DNA of 12,606 nt from Candidatus Saccharibacteria bacterium UBA1949 (GTDB lineage: Bacteria > Patescibacteriota > Saccharimonadia > Saccharimonadales > Saccharimonadaceae): contig DDER01000002.1 in NCBI GenBank assembly GCA_002336735.1, positions 229 through 12,834 on the forward strand, in the 5' to 3' direction. Of the stretch, positions 1-7,677 are shown piece by piece. The translations under genes and the position numbers were made by a program. Under the pieces are notes generated by a model. It made no database searches. It saw only the letters and a program-made list of their open reading frames with translations, and was not told where the DNA came from. How positions within the stretch are numbered: the first letter of the stretch is position 1; every line of letters starts with the position of its first letter.

Positions 1-84
1 TTGCACAACCAAATTGTTAAATAACATAATTAATCTGTTCATCTCCACTGGTACTTCTACTTCTTTCGCATCTCGCTTTGATTA

Positions 85-98
85 TCGCATTCCTGCGA
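85..98 (-). other. Small stem-loop with GGAA tetraloop
   Basis: On the minus strand UCGCA-GGAA-UGCGA forms a perfect 5-bp stem closed by a GNRA-type tetraloop. It would sit about 8-20 nt from the predicted transcript start near 106, and a second complementarity (CTGGT at 48-52 with ACCAG at 98-102) could enclose it. This makes it a candidate 5'-leader structure for whatever is transcribed to the left. The stem is short and could occur by chance. Confidence 0.3.
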
Positions 99-112
99 CC
101 AGACTGTTACCA

Positions 113-141
113 ATCATACTCTGTCGCTGTGGACAAGTCAA
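113..141 (-). promoter_or_regulatory. Predicted leftward sigma70-type promoter
   Basis: Read on the minus strand there is a -35 box TTGACT (136-141), a spacer of exactly 17 bp and a -10 box TATGAT (113-118), placing the transcript start near 106. It lies just 14 bp past the stop of the DUF212 gene, so it most likely serves a gene or RNA beyond the left edge. An open minus-strand frame starting at ATG 40-42 (MNRLIMLFNNLVVQ) runs off the window and is a possible but weak candidate for that gene. No terminator is visible between the DUF212 stop and this promoter. Confidence 0.5.
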
Positions 142-154
142 GGATGATTGTCTG

Positions 155-595
155 TTATTTTGTAGCAATATAAACAACAAGTCCAATTCCCGTACCAATT
201 ATGGCCCCCACCAGCACTTCTAAAGGGGTATGCCCCTTGGCGGAACGCGGTAACAACACCTTTATTTTGGCGGTTTTTATCATCTCCTGAATAGCCAGTC
301 CCTGCTCGCCAACCGAACGACGTACCATCATAGCATCATACATAGCTATGGACGCTGCCAGTGCGGCCACACCAAAAATAGCCGATTCAAAACCGTCGCG
401 CAGGCCCACTACTGTCACTAGTGCCATCGATGTAGCACTGTGGGCACTCGGCATATTGCCCGATAGGTACAGTTTTCGCAGGTTGCTAAAGTCACGGTCG
501 CGTAACGAAGCAAAAATATACTTTGACCCCTGTGCTACGATCCATCCCGAAGCGATTGCTAATAAGTAAGGCGACATCACCAACTCCCAGCTCAT
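155..595 (-). CDS. Divergent PAP2 family (DUF212) integral membrane protein
   Basis: This 146-aa protein has the hallmarks of the DUF212 'divergent PAP2' family, small membrane proteins related to acid phosphatase/vanadium haloperoxidase-type enzymes. The diagnostic motifs are all present: SGNMPSAHSA (residues 45-54), D87 followed by RRSVGEQG (92-99), and KGHTPLEV near 120-127, followed by a Gly-rich helix. There are about four hydrophobic segments. The family's substrate is not established, so a lipid-phosphate phosphatase role is only inferred. The start is firm: the ATG overlaps the gyrA stop by one base (TAATG) and a strong Shine-Dalgarno GAGGGGG (603-609) lies 7 nt upstream inside gyrA, implying translational coupling. 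It is the last gene of the gyrB-gyrA unit; the functional link to gyrase is probably only positional. Confidence 0.9.
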   Translation of the reverse strand: MSWELVMSPYLLAIASGWIVAQGSKYIFASLRDRDFSNLRKLYLSGNMPSAHSATSMALVTVVGLRDGFESAIFGVAALAASIAMYDAMMVRRSVGEQGLAIQEMIKTAKIKVLLPRSAKGHTPLEVLVGAIIGTGIGLVVYIATK

Positions 596-3105
596 TATAC
601 AACCCCCTCGTCAGTTGCTGGGGCTTCCATTAGCCCAATCGACGACACACTGTCGCCTGACCCTAGACGCATCACTGTCACGCCCTGGGTTGTCCGCCCT
701 AGCATCTTGATATCACCGAGGCTCAGCCGAATAGTCTGTCCGTTTTTTGATATCAATATCGCCTCGGCCATCGCAGGGTCAATCGTCTGTACCGATATAA
801 TCGGCCCGGTCTTTGCCGTCACTACCGCTGCCTTGATACCAACCCCGCCCCGTTTATGACTCGGGAAGTTAGCAACTTTAGTCTTTTTGCCGAAGCCTTG
901 CTGGCTAATCACCAGCAGAGTCTGGTCATCGCTAGCAACAATATCCATACCCACTACCCAATCGTTCGGACGCAACCGTACACCCCGCACACCGCGCGCC
1001 ACCCTGCCCATCGGCCGCACTTCTTTTTCATTAAAGCGCACCGCTTGACCAGCAGATGTTGACACAATTACATCGTTGTCACCTTCTGTCTTTTTAATCC
1101 AGCGTAGCTCGTCACCGTCATCAAGATTGATCGTGATTAATCCGTTAGTACGAATGTTAGCATAGTCCTTTAGTGGTGTCTTTTTTACGGTACCCCTAGT
1201 GGTGGCCATGAACAAGAAGCCTTCATCTGTTGCGTCCTTTGGTCGACCAACGATTGATGTAATTTTCTCTTCAGGCTGTAGCTGCAACAGATTAACCGCC
1301 GCCACACCCTTGGCTGATAGGCCCGCAGCTGGCACCTCGTACGCCTTCAGGCGAAATACCCGACCTTTATTAGTAAAGAACAGCAGCCAGTCGTGCGTAC
1401 CAGCTGGCACCAGCTGATCTATAACGTCTTCTTCTTTGGTCGTCATACCACGCTTGCCTTTGCCACCACGATTTTGACGTCTGTAGTCTGTAAGCCGAGT
1501 GCGTTTAATATAGTTCTCCGTTGTCAAAAGCACAACTATATCTTCTTCTGGAATAAGTTCCTCATCACTAAATTTACCAAGCTCATGGTTGATAATCTGT
1601 GATCGACGCTCATCCCCGTATTTCTCTTTCATCTCAAGTAACTCGGTCTTAATAATACCAAGAATTTCTTGCTCATCAGCCAGAATTGCTTCGTACCGCT
1701 TGATCGCTTTCAGAAGTTCACTCAGCTCATTCTCAATTGTCTGACGCTCAAGCCCCGTCAACCGGCGTAACTGCATAGCAAGGATAGCTTTGGCTTGAAT
1801 TTCGCTGAGCACAAACTGTTTTATGAGTGCTTTCTCTGCAATATCGTGTGTTTTGCTCGCCCGAATCGTTTTGATCACTTCATCAATATTGTCGAGAGCA
1901 ATTTTGTATCCTTCCAGGATATGCGCCCGCTCTCTAGCCTTCTTAAGCTCAAACTCAGTACGACGCCGGACGACAATTTGGCGATGCTTGACAAACTCAC
2001 TTAGCATCTCCTGCAAGCCCAATATTCGCGGCTGAATGCCATTAATCAAAGAAAGCATGTTGTAATTAAAGCTACTTTGTAGCGGCGTCAATTTATAAAG
2101 CTGGTTGAGAACTTTCTTTGGATACCCGTCTTTTTTTACCTCCACCACGACACGTACTTTTCCTCGAGAGCTCTCGTCACGAAGGTCACTAATGCTAATT
2201 TTCTTTTCTTTGTAGAGTTCAGCGATCTTTTCAACAAGTGATGCTTTATTTACACCATACGGTATCTCAGTAATAATAATCTGGTGTCGACCTTTTTTCG
2301 TCTCTTCAATTTGAGCAACCGCCCGCACGGTGACACTTCCGCGACCATTCTGGTAGGCCTGCTTCATGGATGCGCCGCCATAAACAATAGCACCGGTCGG
2401 AAAATCAGGACCCTTAACATGCCTCAAAAGGTCATCGATGGTTGCCTCTTCATTATTAATTAATTCAATGGTTGCATCGACCAACTCATTTAAGTTATGA
2501 GGAGGAATATTCGTAGCCATACCAACTGCGATACCGATTTGTCCATTGAGTAGCAGGTTTGGAACTTTTGCGGGCAATACGACAGGCTCTTGCTCAGAGC
2601 CATCATAATTATCACGAAAGTCCACTGTTTGCTTGTCGATATCAGCCAGCAACTCATCCGAGAAACGCTGTAAACGTGCCTCGGTGTAACGACTTGCTGC
2701 GGCTGGATCGCCATCCATGGAACCAAAGTTGCCCTGCCCCTGAACGAGCGGGTAGCGTAATGACCACGGTTGAGCGAGACGCACCATGGATTCATAAATT
2801 GCCGAGTCCCCATGCGGGTGATACTTACCCATGACATCACCAACAATACGTGCACTTTTAACAAATCTAGCGTTGCTACGGTTGCCGTTAACGTTCATAG
2901 AGTGCAAAATACGGCGATGAACTGGCTTTAAGCCATCACGGACGTCGGGCAGAGCACGATCAATAATCACGCTCATCGAGTAGCGGAAAAAACTATCTTC
3001 CATAACATCTTCGATTGTGCGCTGTTCGACACCACGCGCTTCAGGCGTCAATACCTCACCCTCAATTGGCACTTCTTCGTTTGGCAATATTGTATCTTCG
3101 TTCAT
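595..3105 (-). CDS. gyrA: DNA gyrase subunit A
   Basis: Catalytic breakage-reunion subunit of DNA gyrase (A2B2), which introduces negative supercoils with ATP. At 836 aa it matches typical GyrA length. The N-terminal winged-helix region carries the quinolone-determining stretch GKYHPHGDSAIYE (93-105) with S101 and E105 (equivalents of E. coli S83 and D87), and the active-site tyrosine Y140 in SRYTEARL. The C-terminal beta-pinwheel begins with a GyrA box, QNRGGKGKRG (544-553), which identifies it as gyrase rather than topoisomerase IV ParC. The start follows the gyrB stop by 15 bp; AGGGG overlapping that TAG stop serves as ribosome binding site, about 12 nt from the ATG. No separate promoter was seen, so it is probably cotranscribed with gyrB. 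The ends and motifs are clear. Confidence 0.98.
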   Translation of the reverse strand: MNEDTILPNEEVPIEGEVLTPEARGVEQRTIEDVMEDSFFRYSMSVIIDRALPDVRDGLKPVHRRILHSMNVNGNRSNARFVKSARIVGDVMGKYHPHGDSAIYESMVRLAQPWSLRYPLVQGQGNFGSMDGDPAAASRYTEARLQRFSDELLADIDKQTVDFRDNYDGSEQEPVVLPAKVPNLLLNGQIGIAVGMATNIPPHNLNELVDATIELINNEEATIDDLLRHVKGPDFPTGAIVYGGASMKQAYQNGRGSVTVRAVAQIEETKKGRHQIIITEIPYGVNKASLVEKIAELYKEKKISISDLRDESSRGKVRVVVEVKKDGYPKKVLNQLYKLTPLQSSFNYNMLSLINGIQPRILGLQEMLSEFVKHRQIVVRRRTEFELKKARERAHILEGYKIALDNIDEVIKTIRASKTHDIAEKALIKQFVLSEIQAKAILAMQLRRLTGLERQTIENELSELLKAIKRYEAILADEQEILGIIKTELLEMKEKYGDERRSQIINHELGKFSDEELIPEEDIVVLLTTENYIKRTRLTDYRRQNRGGKGKRGMTTKEEDVIDQLVPAGTHDWLLFFTNKGRVFRLKAYEVPAAGLSAKGVAAVNLLQLQPEEKITSIVGRPKDATDEGFLFMATTRGTVKKTPLKDYANIRTNGLITINLDDGDELRWIKKTEGDNDVIVSTSAGQAVRFNEKEVRPMGRVARGVRGVRLRPNDWVVGMDIVASDDQTLLVISQQGFGKKTKVANFPSHKRGGVGIKAAVVTAKTGPIISVQTIDPAMAEAILISKNGQTIRLSLGDIKMLGRTTQGVTVMRLGSGDSVSSIGLMEAPATDEGVV

Positions 3106-3120
3106 AGTAGTGTATATCCC

Positions 3121-5097
3121 CTAAATATCAAGCTCATCAAGGTTAGCATGTTTCGCGCGTGCCTGTATGAATGTTTTACGTAATGATACCTCATCACCCA
3201 TCAGTTTGGTAAATATGGCATCTGCGTTTTCGGCGTCATGAATCCGCACTTGGCTTAATACTCGATGCTCTGGATTCATCGTGGTATCCCACAACTGATC
3301 GGCGTCCATCTCACCAAGCCCCTTAAAACGCGACAACGTCACACCGGCTTGCTTAACTTTGTCGTCGCTCTCACTAAATTCCGCGCCACGCTCTTTGCGG
3401 TCAGTGATCAGTTTGTCCAACTCAGCTTCAAGTCCATCCTCATCATAAACATATGTTTTTTTCTGTCCTTTGTTGAGACTAAAGAGCGGCGGCTTCGCAA
3501 GATAGACATACCCACCCTCGATCAACTCCTTCATATAACGGAATAGAAATGTCAGTAGTAATGTAGAGATATGACTACCATCAACATCGGCATCAGTCAT
3601 GATAATAATCTTGTGATATCGCAAACCACTGACATCAAATGATTCACCAATACCGACGCCAAATGCCTGAATCATGGCCACAATTTCCTTGTTTGCGAAC
3701 ATTTTATCGAGACGGGCGCGCTCTGTATTGAGCACTTTACCACGAAGCGGCAAAATGGCCTGGCTTTTGCTATCTCGGCCTTCCTTTGCTGAACCAGCGG
3801 CTGAGTCTCCCTCGACAATATAGATTTCGCTTTCGCTCGGATTTTTACTTGAGCAATCATAGAGCTTGCCGGGCAGCCCCATGCCATCAAGGGCACCTTT
3901 GCGGAGTACGTTCTCTCGAGCCGCACGCGCTGCTTTGCGGGCCCGGGCAGCAAGCAAGGCTTTGCCGACTATTTTTTTCGCTATCTCAGGATTTTCTTCG
4001 AGGAAGTACGCAAAATACTCATTCATGACTTGTTCGACATAACGACGGACTTCGGGGTTGCCTAGCTTGTTTTTCGTTTGTCCCTCAAACTGTGGATCGG
4101 GTAACTTAACCAATATAACTGCCGTTAATCCTTCACGAATATCGTCACCGGACAAATTATCTTCTTTTTCTTTGAGCAGACTATTCTTGCGAGCATAATC
4201 ATTAATAACACGCGTTAACGCAGCCCGAAAACCGATTAGATGCGTTCCACCGTCAGGCGTGAGAACATTATTGGCGAATGGACGGACGGTCTCTATATAG
4301 CTGTCGTTGTACTGAACTGCCACCTCTACCATCGATTCCTCTACTTGACGCTCAACATAAAACACTTCGTCGCCTAGTACGTCTTTGCCAACATTGAGGT
4401 TTTTGACGTAGCTTTGAATACCTCCCTCGAAATAAAAAGCCTGACGCTCATGCGTGCGATCATCATAGACGGCAACATAAATACCCTTCGTAAGATATGC
4501 CTGATGACGAAGGTAGCTAACGACCCATTTATAATCAAACTCAACTGTCTCCTTAAAAATTTCAGGATCAGGATAGAATGTAACGGTCGTGCCCTGAGCT
4601 CGATCAGTTTTGCCAACTTTTTTAAGTGGGGCAATCGTACGCCCACGTTCAAATTCGATACGATAGAGCTCACCATTTCTCACAACTTCAGCGATCAGTT
4701 TAGTCGATAAAGCATTGACGACAGACGACCCAACACCGTGTAGACCTGCTGCCACTTTATAGCCTCCGCCGCCAAACTTACCGCCAGCGTGCAAGACTGT
4801 CAGGACCGTCTCAAGAGTGCTAAGCCCCGTCTTTGGATGCTTATCGACAGGAATGCCGCGACCATCATCTGTAATAGTAATACCGCCGTCGGCTAGAATG
4901 CGAACATCTACACGAGAGGCGTATCCTGCAATCGCCTCATCGATAGAGTTATCGGCAATTTCCTTAATAAGATGGTGAACCCCGTCATAGCCAGTACTTC
5001 CAATGTACATACCCGGTCGCTTGCGAACTGGCTCAAGCCCCTCAAGCACTTGAATTTGAGAGCCATCATAAGAACCGTCGTCTTTTTGTTTCGTCAT
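3121..5097 (-). CDS. gyrB: DNA gyrase subunit B
   Basis: ATPase subunit of DNA gyrase, 658 aa, the usual length for forms lacking the extra insert seen in E. coli. The GHKL ATPase domain shows LEPVRKRPGMYIGS (21-34), the catalytic E46 and N50 in KEIADN, D77 in TDDGRGIP (76-83) and GLHGVGSSVVNALS (118-131). The TOPRIM domain shows the metal ligands E430 in VEGDSAAGSAKEG (428-440) and D502/D504 in TDADVDGSH, with PLRGKVLN (450-457). The C-terminal tail has RFKGLGEMDADQLW (590-603). GAGGGA lies only 3 nt before the ATG, a short but usable spacing. It is the first gene of the gyrB-gyrA-DUF212 unit, driven by the predicted promoter at 5146-5175. ParE is the alternative, but the adjacent GyrA-box protein makes gyrase much more likely. 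Confidence 0.97.
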   Translation of the reverse strand: MTKQKDDGSYDGSQIQVLEGLEPVRKRPGMYIGSTGYDGVHHLIKEIADNSIDEAIAGYASRVDVRILADGGITITDDGRGIPVDKHPKTGLSTLETVLTVLHAGGKFGGGGYKVAAGLHGVGSSVVNALSTKLIAEVVRNGELYRIEFERGRTIAPLKKVGKTDRAQGTTVTFYPDPEIFKETVEFDYKWVVSYLRHQAYLTKGIYVAVYDDRTHERQAFYFEGGIQSYVKNLNVGKDVLGDEVFYVERQVEESMVEVAVQYNDSYIETVRPFANNVLTPDGGTHLIGFRAALTRVINDYARKNSLLKEKEDNLSGDDIREGLTAVILVKLPDPQFEGQTKNKLGNPEVRRYVEQVMNEYFAYFLEENPEIAKKIVGKALLAARARKAARAARENVLRKGALDGMGLPGKLYDCSSKNPSESEIYIVEGDSAAGSAKEGRDSKSQAILPLRGKVLNTERARLDKMFANKEIVAMIQAFGVGIGESFDVSGLRYHKIIIMTDADVDGSHISTLLLTFLFRYMKELIEGGYVYLAKPPLFSLNKGQKKTYVYDEDGLEAELDKLITDRKERGAEFSESDDKVKQAGVTLSRFKGLGEMDADQLWDTTMNPEHRVLSQVRIHDAENADAIFTKLMGDEVSLRKTFIQARAKHANLDELDI

Positions 5098-5145
5098 TAT
5101 TCCCTCGCTAACATTAACTGTCTTGTGTCATCGTCTGCTGTTTCC

Positions 5146-5175
5146 ACTATACCATAAAATACCGTGTTCAGTAAA
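5146..5175 (-). promoter_or_regulatory. Predicted gyrB promoter (extended -10)
   Basis: On the minus strand TGGTATAGT (5146-5154) is an extended -10 element, with a moderate -35 TTTACT (5170-5175) 18 bp upstream. The transcript would start near 5139, giving gyrB a leader of roughly 40 nt. It lies back to back with the rightward promoter at 5264-5293, so the 246-bp gap between gyrB and the surface-protein gene is a divergent control region. I saw no clear supercoiling-response element beyond the promoter itself. Confidence 0.5.
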
Positions 5176-5263
5176 TTTTTTCTTTCTCTTGCTAGTCAGG
5201 CACGTTCCTGCTTTATCTTTGATTCTGGTGTAAAAAATAGAACACAAAATGAGTTCAGAATGC

Positions 5264-5293
5264 TTGCAACGAACATATTTCTTATGCTAGTAT
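5264..5293 (+). promoter_or_regulatory. Predicted promoter of the surface-protein gene pair
   Basis: TTGCAA (5264-5269) and TAGTAT (5288-5293) are 18 bp apart, and TG at 5285-5286 makes the -10 extended (TGCTAGTAT). The expected start near 5300 would leave about 43 nt before the preferred ATG at 5344, or only about 7 nt before the upstream in-frame ATG at 5308, which would then be translated as a nearly leaderless message. Confidence 0.45.
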
Positions 5294-5343
5294 AGGAATA
5301 AACGGTCATGGACCGCTCTAACAACAAACACAAAGGCAGCCTC

Positions 5344-7038
5344 ATGTTTAGAAAACTCGTCTCCAACCTATCATTTAGTCCAGCGCTCGTAGGGCAGTTG
5401 GGATTTTATGCGAAGCGGTTACGCCAAGAGGAGACGACTCGACGGATAGGCCTCATATTCACTGCTCTCGCCCTCGTTGTGCAGTCGTTCGCCGTATTGA
5501 GACCACCAGAATCAGCCAACGCGGCCAACGGCAATGATTTTGTACGAGGCGGCGTATCAAGCATGAGCCAGTTTGTTTCATACTATGACTCTAATCATAA
5601 TCATATAAAAGATTTTATGAATACTGTGGGTGTCACTCGCGCTAACTTGCTCAATACTACTCAAACGACACTCAACTCAAAAAGTGGTGTATTGTCTTAT
5701 GGTTTTGAGAAACACTTTAGCACTGGCAGCGGAGAGCATATGTATCAATTCCCCTTAGCGGGTGGCGGAAGTGACATTGTATACTACCGACCCTTAAGCC
5801 TCTGGGACACTGGCAGCAACGTAAAGACCGGTTCCACTTATAAGGCATGGGTTGGCACCTCATCAAAAGGCATGTGGTTTGCTATTATTGCAAACTGTGG
5901 TAATTTTGCTACCAAATCAGCACCTCCAGTCGCTCCATGCCCTCCAGGAACCATCGGAACGTACCCTCGATGTACTAGTCCTCCAGTAGCGAAACCAACA
6001 CCTAAGCCAGTTGCTCCTCCTCCCGCTGCGCCACTACCCAGTCCAGCACCAATGCCAACCCCACCACCAGCTGCCACGCCTATTGCACAATGCGGCGCGC
6101 TATCTATTACTCCAATCGGCAAATTATACTCACTCAACGGCTCTGCATCTGCCTCTGGCGGGGCCTCGATTATACGCTACAAATACCAGATAACGCGTGA
6201 TGGTAAGAATGTTTTTAGTGAGTCGGTTGCTTCTTCATCAACTAGTACTTCGACCGCATACAGCCCCCCTGGTCCTGGTACGTATACAGCCACACTAGTC
6301 GTAGAAACCTCGTTGGGGCAAAAAACTGATAGCGAGTGCTCAAAAACCTTTACAGTTGCGCCACCGGAAGTATGCGCGCTTAATCCCTCCCTACAAAAAG
6401 ATTCGCCTGAATGCCAGCCTTGCCCCGCCGAGCGGACCATCTGGATCAAAGACAGTCGCTGTAGCGCAAAAACAATTGAGACTAAAAAAGCAACCAACAT
6501 TACTCAGGGCAACGTCGACGCCAGTACAGTGATCGCCCAGGCATCTGATCGTATTGTCTACACGATCAGTATCGAAAATAATGGCCTAGCTGATGCGACC
6601 ATGACAATGGAGGAAACCCTCACAGACGTCCTAGAATACGCTAGCATACTTGATAATGGTGGCGGCACATACAATGACGCTAACAAGACACTCACATGGA
6701 GCAATGTTACTATTAAGCCGCAGTCCAAGCAATCTCGTAACTTTGTCGTCCAGCTTGCCAGCAATATCTCGACGTTCCCTCGTGGTTACAGTAACAAAAC
6801 TTCGTACGACTGTATCATGACTAATACGTTTGGTAACTCGGTCAGCATCAATGTCAATTGTCCGGCACCAAAACAAATTGAACAAATCACAAGTGAACTA
6901 CCCCATACGGGCGTCACCGAAAACCTCATCTTCGCGGGTACGGTGGCTTCAATCGTGATCTATTTCTATGCCCGTTCACGCCAACTTAAAACAGAAGTAC
7001 GCTTGATCCGACGTGATTTTAACGCAGGCACAATCTAA
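5344..7038 (+). CDS. LPxTG-anchored multidomain surface protein (TM7-type leader, DUF11-like domain)
   Basis: Predicted cell-wall-anchored surface protein, 564 aa from ATG 5344. In order: a long N-terminal leader with a basic stretch and hydrophobic core (about 36-54) ending in ESANAA, a plausible signal peptidase site; a domain (about 65-190) that I recognise as recurrent in Saccharibacteria surface proteins, ending WFAIIANCGNF; a Pro-rich linker (about 215-248); a PKD-like beta domain (about 255-338); a Cys-rich linker (about 344-373); a DUF11-like domain (about 388-472); then LPHTG (519-523), one transmembrane helix and an unusually long basic tail of about 20 residues. LPHTG fits a class A sortase signal. 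ATG 5344 is preferred because AAAGG lies 7 nt upstream and the leader begins MFRKL as I recall for this family; ATG 5308 (576 aa) has no Shine-Dalgarno but could be leaderless. Ligand and host target are unknown. Confidence 0.85.
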   Translation: MFRKLVSNLSFSPALVGQLGFYAKRLRQEETTRRIGLIFTALALVVQSFAVLRPPESANAANGNDFVRGGVSSMSQFVSYYDSNHNHIKDFMNTVGVTRANLLNTTQTTLNSKSGVLSYGFEKHFSTGSGEHMYQFPLAGGGSDIVYYRPLSLWDTGSNVKTGSTYKAWVGTSSKGMWFAIIANCGNFATKSAPPVAPCPPGTIGTYPRCTSPPVAKPTPKPVAPPPAAPLPSPAPMPTPPPAATPIAQCGALSITPIGKLYSLNGSASASGGASIIRYKYQITRDGKNVFSESVASSSTSTSTAYSPPGPGTYTATLVVETSLGQKTDSECSKTFTVAPPEVCALNPSLQKDSPECQPCPAERTIWIKDSRCSAKTIETKKATNITQGNVDASTVIAQASDRIVYTISIENNGLADATMTMEETLTDVLEYASILDNGGGTYNDANKTLTWSNVTIKPQSKQSRNFVVQLASNISTFPRGYSNKTSYDCIMTNTFGNSVSINVNCPAPKQIEQITSELPHTGVTENLIFAGTVASIVIYFYARSRQLKTEVRLIRRDFNAGTI

Positions 7039-7055
7039 TACAGATAGGGGACGGT

Positions 7056-7637
7056 ATGCAAAACGAGAAAGAAAATAGGAAAAATCCAGAACAACAATTC
7101 GACGCTGAGACACTGCGAGAGATGAGCGAGAAGCAGTCAGAAAAACTACGGGAAAATAAAGAGCAGGCTGCCGAGAAAGTAACCGAGAGGCAAGAACGGC
7201 TTGACGAAGCACGCCACGAGGCGCTAGAACAGGCCCATCGCGAAAAAGAGCGTTCTGCTGTGGAGATTCCTCCTCAAAACGCACCAGAACGTCGAGTGCG
7301 TATCGCATCTCGCAAAGAAAGAGATGTCGCATTTGATCGCACCATGAACGACATTCGCCCCCATCTATCGTCCCCTAGTCGCGTATTTAGCCAGTTTATT
7401 CATAATAAGACCGTCGAAAACGTCAGTAATTTCGTCGGCGGCACAGTTGCGCGCCCTACTGCTATTTTGTCTGGTGCGCTCTTCGCTTTTCTACTCACCA
7501 GTTCAGTTCTGATCATCGCACGACGTTTCGGATACCAACTGTCTGGATTTGAATCAATCGCCGCATTTTTGTTCGGATGGGGGCTGGGCCTCATCTATGA
7601 TTTCCTCCGCATTATGATCACTGGCAAAAAGAACTAA
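7056..7637 (+). CDS. Coiled-coil membrane protein with two C-terminal helices
   Basis: A 193-aa protein of unknown function. Residues 1 to about 75 are almost entirely charged or Gln/Ala (many E, K, R, Q), predicting a long coiled coil or extended helix. A basic linker (78-105) leads to two hydrophobic segments, about 133-155 and 164-188, separated by a short loop, with a KKN tail. The C-terminal half resembles proteins I recall from other Saccharibacteria, so it is probably a lineage-conserved inner-membrane protein. The start is secure: AGGGG (7046-7050) is 5 nt before the ATG. It lies 17 bp after the LPHTG protein gene and is probably cotranscribed with it, suggesting a shared envelope role, though that is inference. 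No catalytic motif was seen. Confidence 0.85.
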   Translation: MQNEKENRKNPEQQFDAETLREMSEKQSEKLRENKEQAAEKVTERQERLDEARHEALEQAHREKERSAVEIPPQNAPERRVRIASRKERDVAFDRTMNDIRPHLSSPSRVFSQFIHNKTVENVSNFVGGTVARPTAILSGALFAFLLTSSVLIIARRFGYQLSGFESIAAFLFGWGLGLIYDFLRIMITGKKN

Positions 7638-7677
7638 ACTTCTCCTCTGAGTATAACAAGCGTGAGAATTTGAGCTT

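Noticed and set aside
14..223. 69-codon plus-strand frame at the left edge
   Set aside because: It overlaps the end of the DUF212 gene on the opposite strand and has no ribosome site or protein-like pattern.
5838..6137. 99-codon minus-strand frame rich in Gly/Ala
   Set aside because: It is the antisense shadow of the proline-rich linker of the surface protein.
7638..7677. Possible bidirectional terminator in the convergent gap
   Set aside because: Only TTCTC/GAGAA (7640-7644 and 7664-7668) pair, with a long loop and no clean T-run; too weak to call.
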